64,000 nucleotides of DNA, from positions 2,225,001 through 2,289,000 of the forward strand of contig NZ_AP019779.1 of the NCBI RefSeq assembly GCF_019669925.1. Direction: 5' to 3'. Both the position numbers and the translations under genes were made by a program. Of this stretch, positions 19,515 to 28,939 are shown one piece after another. The notes under the pieces were generated by a model. The model saw only the letters and a list, made by a program, of their open reading frames with translations. It had not been told where the DNA came from and ran no database searches. Position 1 is the stretch's first letter, and each line of letters begins with the position of its first letter. The stretch is from Methanobrevibacter arboriphilus. GTDB taxonomy: Archaea; Methanobacteriota; Methanobacteria; Methanobacteriales; Methanobacteriaceae.

Positions 19515-19525
19515 GGGGGGGGGGG
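19515..19525 (+). repeat. poly-G tract, 11 G
   Basis: Eleven consecutive G followed by TGG, in sequence that is otherwise strongly AT-rich. It lies 165 bp before the adhesin ATG and about 55 bp before its probable TATA box. Homopolymers of this kind slip during replication, and G-runs can form quadruplexes. Position and composition suggest a contingency or recombination element; that role is inferred. Confidence 0.9.
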
Positions 19526-19574
19526 TGGCTATTGTTTTTTCACTTTTTTTTGTAGTAGTAAGGTTTTTATAGTA

Positions 19575-19638
19575 GTTTTTTTATATTTATTATAAAAAGT
19601 GCATAGTGAGTGTTCATTTAATAGTGAGTGTTTATTTA
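19575..19638 (+). promoter_or_regulatory. probable adhesin promoter with 18-bp tandem repeat
   Basis: A TATA-like element (TTTATATTTATTATAAAAAG, about 19580-19599) is followed at once by two 18-bp direct repeats, ATAGTGAGTGTTCATTTA (19603-19620) and ATAGTGAGTGTTTATTTA (19621-19638), differing at one base. If transcription starts about 25 bp after the TATA box, the repeats span the start site, a place where a repressor could bind. A second TATA-like stretch lies near 19659. Confidence 0.5.
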
Positions 19639-19689
19639 TTGTTGTGCTTTTTTTTTTGTTTATAATTTTAATAGGAGTGAGAATTATTT

Positions 19690-22443
19690 ATGTTTAAGAA
19701 TAAGTTTTTTGTTTCGTTTGTATTGGTACTAGTTTTCTTGTTACTTTTGGGTTTGTCTAGTGTTAGTGCAGATGAGTATTATTTTAGTAGTAGTAATATT
19801 ACAAATAGTAGTTTTCAGGGTGTTATTGATAATAGTACTCCTGATGAGGTGATTATTAATCTTGATGATGGTGAGTATTTTTTGGGTCAGATTAATGTTA
19901 CTCGTAATGCTACTATAAAAGGTAATAGTAGTAATGTTAAGATCAATGGATCAGTTATATTGTTTAATATCACTGCATCTAATGTTAGGCTTGTTAATTT
20001 AACTATCACTGGTTATACTAGTGCTATTGTTGGTAATAGTAGTGATTTAATGGTTACTGGTAATAATATTACTACTAGTGGTGTTAGTATTAATATTAGT
20101 GGTTCTGGTGGTAATTTATCGAATATATTGATTGAGGATAATGTTATTGTTTCTTCTGTTAGTAATAGTAATTATGGTGCTGTTTTTGTTAATGGTAATG
20201 GTATGGCTATTTCTTTTGTTTCTTTTATTAATAATAGTATACGTGGTAATGGTACTAGTAATTCTAATGGTGTTCGTATTAATTCTAAGGGTATTAATAA
20301 TTTGACTTTTGATGGCAACAACATCACAGGAACATCACGAGGTGTTTATCTGTATGCATACAGCAGCAACAACACCAATATAACCTTCGCCAACAACAAC
20401 ATTACTGGAGGGGAGTATGGTGTGTATGTTTATTCTTATGGTGGTAATGTTAGTGGTGTTTTGTTTTTGAATAATACTGTTAATGTTACTGTTGGTAGTG
20501 GTTTTTATTTTGTTAATGGTGGTGGTGCTATTAATGTGACTGATTTTATTATCAGGGGTAATAATATCTTTGCTACTAATGCTGGTTTGAATTTCAGTGG
20601 TCTTAAGAATGGTTCTTTGGTTAATGTTACTGTCTGGTATAATCGTATTATAGCTAATACTGGTGTGAATATTACTGGTTTTAATGATAATAGTAGTTTT
20701 AATTATAATTGGTGGGGTGTTAATGATATAACTGGTAAAACTTTGGGTATTGATACGGTTAATCATTATATTTTGAATGTTACTAATCTTACTAGTTTGG
20801 ATAATGTTAAATTTGGTGATGATGTTAGTTTTGCGTTTTTAGTGCTTAATACTTCTCTTGTTAATGGTGGTGTTGAGTATTTGCCTTATTTTGTGGTGAA
20901 TGGTACTTATAATAATCAGACTTTTGTTGTTGATAATTTTAGTAATTTTACTGATGTTTGGACTGTGTCTGGTGGTGATAATGTTTTTGTTGCGACTTTG
21001 GATAGTCAGGATGTAGGTTTTACATTTTCTGCAGGTAAGTTGGATATTAATTCTACTATTCTTGTGGATAATGTTCAAATTGGTACTAATGCTACTATTA
21101 CAGGTCAGTTGGCTAATTTTACTGGTATTGGTAGTGTGAATGTTACTGTTGATGGAAACACTCAATTAGTTACTGTTAATGGTACTGGTGGTTGGAGTTT
21201 TAATTATACTACTAACAAGACAGGAAACATCACAGTAACTGTTAATTATTCTGGTAATAATAATTACGCAGCATTTACTAATAGTACAACCTTTGAAGTG
21301 TTGAAAAATAGTACTAATTCTACTATTGATGTTTCTGGTGATTTTAAAGTTGATGAAAATATTACTATTAGTGGTATTTTGGTTGATGTTAATAGTGATC
21401 CTATAGATAATGCTCAAATGACAATTATTATTGGTAATGAGTCTTTTAATGTGACAACTAATAGTAGTGGTGTTTGGAGTCTTGTTTATGCTCCGATTCA
21501 TGGTGGTGAGTTCTTTACTTGTGTTAACTGGGCTGGTAATGATAATTACACTGGTTTTAATAATAGTACTAGTTTTAATGTTAGTAAGTTGGATAGTAAT
21601 TCTAGTATTGTTATTCCTGTAGATATTAAGGTTAATGAAACAGTTTTAATTTCTGGTGTTTTATCTGATGAGAATAATAATACAATATCTGGTGCTATTT
21701 TAGAAGTTATTGTTGGTGGTGAGTCTTTTAATGTGACTACTGATTCTGTTGGTGTTTGGGGTTTAAATTATACTTCTGAACATTCTGGTGTCTTTAATTT
21801 ATCTCTCTTTTATCAGGGTGATAGTCGGTATGTTGGTTTTGTTGAAAATAAGGCTTTTAATGTTAGTAAGTTAGCTACTACTTCTAGTATTAATATTCCA
21901 AGTAATGTTAAAGTAGGAAAATCGATTACTGTTTCTGGTGTTTTGACTAGTGGTGGTAAACCATTGGCTAATACGATTATTAGTGTTATTGTTGATGGTA
22001 AAACTTATAAGGTTACTACTAATAGTCTTGGTGTTTGGAAACTTTCCTATACTCCGAAAAAGGCAGGTAAGTCCACCATTAAGGTTTCTTTTGATGGTAA
22101 TAATGATTATCTTGGTTTTAATGTTAGTAAGACTTTTAAGGTAGTTGGGAAAGTTAAGATTGGTATTGTTAAGATTTCTAAGCTTGTTAAAGTGGGTAAG
22201 TATAGAGGTTTTAATCTTTATAGTAAAGTTTACACTATTAAAAATGTGGGATCTGCTTTAGGTTCTAAGGATTATGTTAAGTATTTTAAGAATTGGTATT
22301 TGGAGAAATTGTCTAAGACTAGTAAAATTGTTAAGTATCAGTTTATTACTAAATCTAGGATTTTAAAGGTTCAAGTTAAGAATTTAGGTGTTGGAAAACA
22401 AGTTAAAATGAAAATACTAGTAACACACAGAAAAAGACTATAA
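19690..22443 (+). CDS. adhesin-like surface protein 3 (beta-helix plus four Ig-like domains)
   Basis: 917 residues. A signal peptide (MFKNKFFVSFVLVLVF... ending SSVSADE) is followed by a right-handed beta-helix (about 30-350, PbH1 coils of about 26 residues). Four Ig-like domains follow, each about 90 residues (about 450-820; signatures NVTTNSSGVWSLVY and KVTTNSLGVWKLSY). A basic C-terminal domain (about 825-917, KVGKYRGFNLYSKVYTIKNV) resembles the end of many methanogen adhesins and may bind the wall. There is no membrane anchor. AGGAGTGA at 19673-19680 is the ribosome-binding site. Codons for residues about 208-235 (ITGTSRGVYLYAYSSNN and flanks) are C/A-ending, unlike the T-ending codons elsewhere, and 50 nt here equal a unit of the inverted array at 18742. 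This looks like an imported patch. Confidence 0.88.
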   Translation: MFKNKFFVSFVLVLVFLLLLGLSSVSADEYYFSSSNITNSSFQGVIDNSTPDEVIINLDDGEYFLGQINVTRNATIKGNSSNVKINGSVILFNITASNVRLVNLTITGYTSAIVGNSSDLMVTGNNITTSGVSINISGSGGNLSNILIEDNVIVSSVSNSNYGAVFVNGNGMAISFVSFINNSIRGNGTSNSNGVRINSKGINNLTFDGNNITGTSRGVYLYAYSSNNTNITFANNNITGGEYGVYVYSYGGNVSGVLFLNNTVNVTVGSGFYFVNGGGAINVTDFIIRGNNIFATNAGLNFSGLKNGSLVNVTVWYNRIIANTGVNITGFNDNSSFNYNWWGVNDITGKTLGIDTVNHYILNVTNLTSLDNVKFGDDVSFAFLVLNTSLVNGGVEYLPYFVVNGTYNNQTFVVDNFSNFTDVWTVSGGDNVFVATLDSQDVGFTFSAGKLDINSTILVDNVQIGTNATITGQLANFTGIGSVNVTVDGNTQLVTVNGTGGWSFNYTTNKTGNITVTVNYSGNNNYAAFTNSTTFEVLKNSTNSTIDVSGDFKVDENITISGILVDVNSDPIDNAQMTIIIGNESFNVTTNSSGVWSLVYAPIHGGEFFTCVNWAGNDNYTGFNNSTSFNVSKLDSNSSIVIPVDIKVNETVLISGVLSDENNNTISGAILEVIVGGESFNVTTDSVGVWGLNYTSEHSGVFNLSLFYQGDSRYVGFVENKAFNVSKLATTSSINIPSNVKVGKSITVSGVLTSGGKPLANTIISVIVDGKTYKVTTNSLGVWKLSYTPKKAGKSTIKVSFDGNNDYLGFNVSKTFKVVGKVKIGIVKISKLVKVGKYRGFNLYSKVYTIKNVGSALGSKDYVKYFKNWYLEKLSKTSKIVKYQFITKSRILKVQVKNLGVGKQVKMKILVTHRKRL

Positions 22444-22625
22444 AAAATTGTAATTCTTTTTTAAGGGAGAGTTTTTAATTTTTTTCTCCTTTTACTTTTC
22501 TTATTATGGATGTTATTATAGAAGTTTTATAATCAAGATTTTAACTATAAAAGTATTTTTTATTATATATATTTTTTTTAGATTTTTTAATTTTAAAATA
22601 GTCATTTTTTTAAACAATTGATTAT

Positions 22626-23102
22626 TTAATACAATTTAATGTTTCTTTTTTTCATTGTATGGATTATATCAATTCTTAAGATTATTCTTACTATTATTAA
22701 TAGTATTAATAATAAGTCACTTCTTTTATTAGTTATGATTATTGGTATTAGTATTATTATAAAAATTATTGAAAGTAGGTTGTTTATCTTAAAAGTTCTT
22801 TCATTACGTATAAATGTCATACTAGTAATAAAAAAATAAGTATATAAAATTAAATCTTCAATTATATTAATACTATCAATATACTTTAAATTATAGGCTG
22901 TTAGTAAAGCAAGTGATAATATTATAAGTATTTTTTGTAGTTTAGTTTTACTTCTAAAAAAACCCATAAATGATATGAATGAAAATAAGAAAAATAGTGT
23001 TGAATATAATAGAACATATGGTTCTTTATAATAATAACACGTCACTGCTAATATAGGGGTAATAATCATAGTTATTAATAACGATTTTACCTCGATTCTC
23101 AT
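22626..23102 (-). CDS. small membrane protein, unknown
   Basis: 158 residues with about five hydrophobic segments (LLITMIITPILAVTCYYY, VLLYSTLFFLFSFISFMGFF, ILIILSLALLTAYNL, LILYTYFFITSMTFI, LLSIIFIIILIPIIIT) and basic loops and tail (MKKRNIKLY). A GGTGGAG site lies just before the ATG. I recognise no family or catalytic motif. It is convergent with the adhesin and divergent from the thermosome gene. Confidence 0.65.
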   Translation of the reverse strand: MRIEVKSLLITMIITPILAVTCYYYKEPYVLLYSTLFFLFSFISFMGFFRSKTKLQKILIILSLALLTAYNLKYIDSINIIEDLILYTYFFITSMTFIRNERTFKINNLLSIIFIIILIPIIITNKRSDLLLILLIIVRIILRIDIIHTMKKRNIKLY

Positions 23103-23769
23103 GATACTCCACCATTATCAATGATTTTGGCATATAAGTATTTTATTATTATTTAGTTAAATTGTTACTTAAATAAAGCGTTTAACCAGCATTTATTTAT
23201 ATAATTATATGAATTAATAAAATAGATTAATAAAATAACTTCATAAATTAGTTATAGTTAATAAATATTTATAGATAATAAAACATATAAATAACTAGAT
23301 ATTTCATTGAGTATTACTTAGCATTACAATTATAATATCATGTATTATGAAGTATATTAATTTTTCAATAGCTATTTATATAACTTCAAACCCATTTATA
23401 TTATTGTGAGTTATATATCTTGTATTTTAATCTGTTGATTCTAATTTTTTGTTAAAAATTATTAGACAATACAACATTTATTAGCTAATATTCTATTGTA
23501 TAATACTCATATTAGATAATACTCAATATTATAAACTCATAGATTAATTAAATTTTTATATGTTGTACATAGCTTATATAAGTTGTGTAATTGTATATAT
23601 TTTCAATATATACTATGAAAATATATATTATGAATATTTTAAGTTATTTTAAATAAAGATTATTTTGATTAAAAAATAATTTAAATAACTAATTTAAATA
23701 ACTAATTTAAATAACTAATTTAAATAATTAATTTTAATAATTAATTTTTTATAATTTTTAGGTGAAATT
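23103..23769. other. intergenic region, long leader of thermosome gene 1
   Basis: About 670 bp. The promoter block at 23377-23402 is described separately. The remaining 360 bp up to the ATG is AT-rich with repeated ATTTAAATAACTA units at 23680-23720. No gene was found. Confidence 0.5.
23377..23402 (+). promoter_or_regulatory. thermosome promoter block 1
   Basis: TATATAACTTCAAACCCA followed by TTTATATT, almost identical to 52924-52950 ahead of the other thermosome gene (one substitution, one 1-bp indel). The left part is a TATA box. The shared part downstream, TCAAACCCA, falls between TATA box and expected start site, where an archaeal heat-shock repressor could act. The ATG is 368 bp further on, implying a long leader or an additional promoter. 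Confidence 0.55.
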
Positions 23770-25428
23770 ATGGCGCAGTATAATGGTAATCAACCAATTT
23801 TTATCTTGCCAGAGGATACTCAACGTTTCCTTGGTAGAGATGCTCAAAGAATGAATATTATGGCTGGAAAAATTTTAGCTGAAACTGTAAGAACTACTCT
23901 TGGTCCAAAAGGAATGGATAAGATGTTAGTTGATAGTATGGGTGATGTAGTTATTACCAACGATGGTGTAACTATTCTTCGTGAAATGGATATAGCTCAC
24001 CCTGCTGCTAAAATGCTTGTTGAGATAGCTAAAAATCAGGAAGATGTTGTTGGAGATGGAACTACAACTGCAGTTATTATAGCTGGAGAACTTCTTAAAA
24101 AAGCTGAAGAACTTTTAGATGATGGAATCCATGCAACAACTGTTGTAAGAGGTTATAGACAAGCTTTAAACAAAGTTTATGAAATCCTTGAAGATATATC
24201 TATCGATTCTAAAGATCAAGATACTCTAATAGATGTAGCTATGACTGCTATGACTGGAAAAGGTTCAGAAAAAGCTAAAAAACCATTAGCTGAACTTATA
24301 GTTGAAGCTGTTCTTAAAGTTGAAGAAGATGGTGAAGTTGATAAGAAAAACATTAATATTCAAAGAGTTTCAGGTGCTAGTGTAGATGAATCTGAGATTG
24401 TTAATGGTATTCTTGTTGATAAAGGTAAAGCTGATCCTAATATGCCTAAAGAGGTTAAGAATGCTAAAATCGCATTATTAAAATATCCTTTAGAAGTCAA
24501 AGACTTAGAAACTGATGCTAAGATTAACCTTACTAGTCCTTCTCAAATGCAAGCTTTCTTAGATAATGAGGAACAGATGATCCGTGAAATGATTGATAAG
24601 GTTATTGCTTCTGGAGCTAATGTATTGTTCTGTCAAAAAGGAATCGACGATATGGCATTACACTATCTTTCTCGTGCTGGAATTCTTGCAGTTAAAAGAA
24701 CTAAAAAGTCTGATATGAATCGTCTTGAAAAAGCTACTGGTGCTAAAATTATTACAAATGTTGATGATTTATCTCAAGATGAGTTAGGTGAAGCAGGAAT
24801 CGTATATGAGAAGAAAATATTCGACCAAATGATGATTTTTATAGAAGAATCTAAAGATCCTAAAGCTGTTTCAATAATTCTTAGAGGAAGTACTAGGCAT
24901 GTTACTTCTGAGATAGAAAGAGCATTAGAAGATGCTTTAGGTGTTGTAGCTGCAACCTTAGAAGATGGAAAAGTTGTTATTGGTGGAGGAGCTCCAGAAA
25001 TAGAGATAGCTCGCCAACTTAAAGAATATGCAGAAACAATTAGTGGAAGAGAACAATTATCTGTTAATTCATTTGCAGAAGCTCTTGAAATTGTTCCAAC
25101 AACCTTGGCTGAAAATGCAGGATTGGACACTATTGATATTCTTGCAGATTTAAGAGCTGCTCATGAAAAATCTGCTTTCATGGGATTAGATGTCTTTGAA
25201 GGTGAAGTTACTGATATGAAAGTCGCTGGTGTAGTTGAACCTCAAAGAGTTAAAAAACAAGCTATCCAATCAGCTGCTGAAGCTACTGAAATGATTTTAA
25301 GAATTGATGATCTTATAGCTGCAAGAGGTGCTCTTGAAGCTGTTGATAAGGATGATAATTTAGATGATAGTGGAATGCCTCCTATGGGTGCAATGGGCGG
25401 TATGGGTGGCATGCCTCCAATGATGTAA
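23770..25428 (+). CDS. ths: thermosome subunit (group II chaperonin)
   Basis: 552 residues. Shows the family N-terminus ([20 protein letters not shown]), nucleotide-binding motifs [15 protein letters not shown] and NDGVTIL, catalytic [19 protein letters not shown]-type [15 protein letters not shown], and a Gly/Met-rich C-terminal tail ([10 protein letters not shown]) that lines the folding cavity. ATP-driven chaperonin subunits form eight-membered double rings in the cytosol. An AGGTGA site precedes the ATG. It is monocistronic with a promoter block shared with the second subunit at 53233, so both genes are probably co-regulated, likely by heat. It lies between surface-protein genes and is not functionally linked to them. 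Confidence 0.97.
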   Translation: MAQYNGNQPIFILPEDTQRFLGRDAQRMNIMAGKILAETVRTTLGPKGMDKMLVDSMGDVVITNDGVTILREMDIAHPAAKMLVEIAKNQEDVVGDGTTTAVIIAGELLKKAEELLDDGIHATTVVRGYRQALNKVYEILEDISIDSKDQDTLIDVAMTAMTGKGSEKAKKPLAELIVEAVLKVEEDGEVDKKNINIQRVSGASVDESEIVNGILVDKGKADPNMPKEVKNAKIALLKYPLEVKDLETDAKINLTSPSQMQAFLDNEEQMIREMIDKVIASGANVLFCQKGIDDMALHYLSRAGILAVKRTKKSDMNRLEKATGAKIITNVDDLSQDELGEAGIVYEKKIFDQMMIFIEESKDPKAVSIILRGSTRHVTSEIERALEDALGVVAATLEDGKVVIGGGAPEIEIARQLKEYAETISGREQLSVNSFAEALEIVPTTLAENAGLDTIDILADLRAAHEKSAFMGLDVFEGEVTDMKVAGVVEPQRVKKQAIQSAAEATEMILRIDDLIAARGALEAVDKDDNLDDSGMPPMGAMGGMGGMPPMM

Positions 25429-26043
25429 TTTATTACATTATTGTCCTCTATTTTATATTTTCATTCTTATTTTTTTCATTTTTCTGTTATTAAATTCATT
25501 TTTGGCTTTTAAATTTTATTTATTATTCTATTCTTAAATTGTTCTATTCTTAAATTTTATTTTTAATTATTAAATATGATTTAATATTGATTATTATTTT
25601 TTTATTATTACTTTATTTCTAAAATTCTAGTAATAATTTTATAAATATATAAAGAATTTTATTTCTTACTATAAACAATTACCTTGTTCAAATGATTGTT
25701 TATGTTATTTTTAAGGAATATTTAAATAACTTAAAAAACATATAAGTATTACTCTAAAATTTATTAGTTAATAAAGAATATATTCTTTATTTAAATTTAA
25801 AAATTTAAATCTAAATAAAATTTTTATATTTAGTTAATTTTATATTTAGCTAATTTTTATTTTAACGAATATATATAAATCTTTAATTAATTATTAAATT
25901 GTTTAGAGGCGGATTTAGAATTATGGTTATTTAAATTCTTGAATAGATTTAATATTAAATTTTCAAGAGTTTAAATTTGAGGGGTCATAATTAGGGGACG
26001 TAAATCTGTTAGATGAAAATTTAATAGATATAAGTGAGGTAAT
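25429..26043. other. intergenic region with promoter of GHL10-like gene 1
   Basis: About 615 bp, AT-rich. A TATA-like AATATATATAAATC lies near 25868-25881, and AGGCGG at 25907-25912 is near the expected start site. The paralogue at 35683 also has AGGCGG shortly after a TATA-like stretch. No gene was found. Confidence 0.45.
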
Positions 26044-28284
26044 ATTATTAATAATTTTTCAAAATCAAAATATGCTAAAATATTTTTATTATTCTTTGTT
26101 TTAGTTTTTTTAACATGTGGCTTTAGTTTTGCTAGTGAGTCAACTGATTCTGGATCTAACAATAACCATATTGATGATTTAGTTGATAACATGCAGAATA
26201 ATCCCCAATCACCATCTCTTCTTGTAAATTCTAATGAAAATTCGGAGGATGGTGTTGATTTAAACAGTTCAGCTAATTCTAGTAATAATTCTAGTAGTTC
26301 TAACAATAACAATATTAATAACTCTAATAATTCTTCTTCAAACTCATCAAGTGTTGTTAAAACTTCAACCAGTGTGAATAATAAACCAACTACTCTTTCT
26401 CAAAGTAGCATTTTGCTTGCTTCAAACTCGATTTATAAATACATTAATAAAAATGGTAAATTACCTAGTTATGTGACTATTTCGGGTTATAAATACTCTA
26501 TGAGTGAATTTATGTATATTTTAAGTAAGACTATTACTTATAAGTATAACAAAATTACTTCAAGTATTAAAGTCAAGTATAATGTTAAAAATCCATCTAA
26601 GGCATCTGGAAATAATATAAAAGGAACTATATCTTCTAAAACATATTATTCTTATGCAAAGAATATAGTTGCATTTATTGAAAAAAATAATCAAGCTCCA
26701 AACTTTGTTACATCTTCGCTTGGTAAAATTCAATATCAAACTGCTATATTTGGTCTTAACAAAGTTTTAAATTATATTTATGTTAAAGGTAAACTTCCAT
26801 CTTCTTTATCTTTCAATGTTAAGGCTTCTCATAGTATGAATAAATATTTACCAGTTTATAATGGAGGTTCTAGTAGTTCATCTAGTTCATCTAGTTCATC
26901 TAGTTCAAATAGTGGTTCTTCTGGATCATCTTCTATTGTAGCTGGAAAATCAACTAAACTTTCTCAAACTGCTATATTCCAAGCTTCAAAGAATGTTAAA
27001 AACTATGTGCTTAACTATGGGAAGTTACCTAATTATGTAACTATTTCAGGGTTTAAATTTTCAATTCCTGAATATACTTACTTAGTTTCAAAAGCTATTG
27101 CTTATAAATGTTTAAAATATACTAATTCTGTTAATGTTAAATGGGATGTTAAAAATCCTTCTAATCCATCTGGAGTTACTATAAAAAAGACAATTTCAAA
27201 GTCTACTTATTATTCTTTAGCTAAAAAGACTTTTCAATATATTGATAGTAATAGTAGGATACCTAATTATATAAGTTCATCTTTTGGTAAGATACAGTAT
27301 CAAACATTTGTGTATGGTTTTGCAAGGATTGGAGAGTATATTTATACTTATAAAAATGTACCTTCTACTCTTACACTAAGTGTTTCAAAAACTAATGCTT
27401 TAAATAAAAATATTCCAAAATATTCTAGAAGTTCTTCAAACTCAAACAATTCACCTTCTTATAATTTGTCTGCAAATAAGAATGCTATATGGGTTCATTC
27501 TGGTGATATGAAAAATGTTGATTTAGATTTACTTGGTAAATATGGAATAGGAAATATCTTTATTCATGAAGACATGTTTAATTACCCAACAACAGCTATA
27601 GATTGGATTAAAAATGCAACAGCTAAAGGATTTAAGATACACATTTGGTTTACTACATTTTATAATGCTACAAGTAATAAATGGACTAATCCTATAATTG
27701 CATCTAGTAAAACTCTTAATCAGGCTTACTTTAATAAAGTAATTTCTAGAGCTAAGTATTATGCTGGTATTAGTGGTGTAGCTGGAATCCATTTAGACTA
27801 TTTAAGATATCCTGGAACTAGTGGTAACAATGCTTCTATATTCCATTATGATAATGGTAAAAATGGTGCTGATGCTATAACTGAATTTGTAAGGCAACTT
27901 TCAGTTGCTGTTAAAGCAATAAATCCTAAAATCATTCTTTCAGCAGCATTGATGCCTGAAAAAAATGATGCAGCTATTTATTATGGTCAAGATGCTCCTA
28001 GATTAGGTCAATATTTGGATGTTTTGGTTCCTATGCTTTATGAAGGAAATTATGGTAAAGATAATGCTTGGATTCAATCAACAACTAAATGGTATATAGC
28101 TAATTCTGGTGGTGCTGAAGTTTGGGGAGGATTATATGCTTATCATTCAGATGAAGATAAAACTAGGCTTACAGTTGCTGAATTAACAGAAGATTGTAAA
28201 TCTGTTTTAAATGGTGGAGGAAATGGTATAGTTATCTTTAGATGGGGAATAGCTAATCTATTTAATCTTTTGGGTATTAAATAG
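26044..28284 (+). CDS. pseudomurein-binding GHL10-like glycoside hydrolase 1 (non-ATG start)
   Basis: The frame is open from a TGA at 26035-26037 and codes for a clear signal peptide (SKSKYAKIFLLFFVLVFLTC then GFSFASES) well before the first ATG at 26191. No ATG, GTG or TTG lies between, so an ATT at 26044 or 26047 is the likely start, behind GAGGT at 26036-26040. The mature protein has a Ser/Asn-rich linker and two pseudomurein-binding modules of about 150 residues (TISGYKYSMSEFMYILSK and TISGFKFSIPEYTYLVSK signatures). The C-terminal TIM-barrel domain resembles GHL10 glycosidases: NAIWVHSGDM, GIGNIFIHEDM, AGIHLDYLRYPG with the probable catalytic Asp, LVPMLYEGNYG, and FRWG at the end. Predicted exported wall-glycan hydrolase. 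Confidence 0.8.
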   Translation: MINNFSKSKYAKIFLLFFVLVFLTCGFSFASESTDSGSNNNHIDDLVDNMQNNPQSPSLLVNSNENSEDGVDLNSSANSSNNSSSSNNNNINNSNNSSSNSSSVVKTSTSVNNKPTTLSQSSILLASNSIYKYINKNGKLPSYVTISGYKYSMSEFMYILSKTITYKYNKITSSIKVKYNVKNPSKASGNNIKGTISSKTYYSYAKNIVAFIEKNNQAPNFVTSSLGKIQYQTAIFGLNKVLNYIYVKGKLPSSLSFNVKASHSMNKYLPVYNGGSSSSSSSSSSSSSNSGSSGSSSIVAGKSTKLSQTAIFQASKNVKNYVLNYGKLPNYVTISGFKFSIPEYTYLVSKAIAYKCLKYTNSVNVKWDVKNPSNPSGVTIKKTISKSTYYSLAKKTFQYIDSNSRIPNYISSSFGKIQYQTFVYGFARIGEYIYTYKNVPSTLTLSVSKTNALNKNIPKYSRSSSNSNNSPSYNLSANKNAIWVHSGDMKNVDLDLLGKYGIGNIFIHEDMFNYPTTAIDWIKNATAKGFKIHIWFTTFYNATSNKWTNPIIASSKTLNQAYFNKVISRAKYYAGISGVAGIHLDYLRYPGTSGNNASIFHYDNGKNGADAITEFVRQLSVAVKAINPKIILSAALMPEKNDAAIYYGQDAPRLGQYLDVLVPMLYEGNYGKDNAWIQSTTKWYIANSGGAEVWGGLYAYHSDEDKTRLTVAELTEDCKSVLNGGGNGIVIFRWGIANLFNLLGIK

Positions 28285-28939
28285 TAAGATTCCTCCTTTT
28301 TATTTTTTATTATTTTTTTCAGCAGTTACTTAATAATTTTTCTTCCAATAACTTATTCTTATACTTCAATTAGTTTAAATTAATAATTATTTTAAAACTA
28401 ATAATTTAATTAATGGTTTCTGTAAGAATAATTGAAGTATTCTAAAAATTAGTAATTTATTGATTCTTTAATTAAATGTAGGGAACGGACTTGAAGGGAT
28501 TTGAACCCTTGATCTTAAGATAATTTTAAGCTATTTTTAGCTATTTTAAGTTTTTATAAAATTTTAAATTTTGGTATGATTTACATTAATCATTGTTTTT
28601 TTATAATAAATTCATTAATTTTTTAAGATTTCTCAGATGATATTTAATGGGGTTTAAGGTTTTTTAACTTATTTTAATGGATTTTTGAGGAATTTTGTTT
28701 TCTTTTATTAAAAATTTTTATTTTTTTGAGGTCCAAAATCAATATTTATCTATAATGTAATATGTTTTTATTATTTTTTTGGTTTTTTGTATTATATCTT
28801 TATTACTTTTGTTTGTTATTGGTATTTATTTTTTTCTTTTTAGTTTTTTTATAAATATTTATAAATGCTAATTGATAATTTATCAATTAGGTTTTATATT
28901 GTTCATATTATTTTGGACTTTTAAAAATTATTTATTATA
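28285..28939. other. intergenic region containing tRNA-like fragment 2
   Basis: About 655 bp between the GHL10-like gene and adhesin 2. It holds the tRNA-like fragment at 28486-28530; the rest is AT-rich, T-rich towards the adhesin. A TATA-like TTTATAAATGC lies near 28857-28867. No protein gene was found. Confidence 0.5.
28486..28530 (-). pseudogene. tRNA-Arg(TCT)-like 3' half, fragment 2
   Basis: Minus strand: 3' anticodon strand TCTTA, variable loop AGATC, perfect T arm AAGGG-TTCAAAT-CCCTT, acceptor strand CAAGTCC, discriminator G. From acceptor to variable loop it differs from fragment 1 at only two bases; the anticodon loop is eroded by deletions. The 5' half is missing. Confidence 0.7.

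Noticed and set aside
17870-20373. Diversity-generating retroelement
   Set aside because: There is no reverse transcriptase gene, and no template/variable repeat pair with adenine-specific differences. The shared 50 nt is identical.
20335-20766. Minus-strand 143-codon gene inside adhesin 3
   Set aside because: An antisense shadow of repeat-rich coding sequence, Ile/Asn/Thr-rich with no start signal.
17765-28530. Mobile element bounded by tRNA fragments 1 and 2 as attL/attR
   Set aside because: The interval holds a housekeeping thermosome gene and no integrase or replication gene, so one simple integrated element is unlikely. The fragments are reported without that claim.
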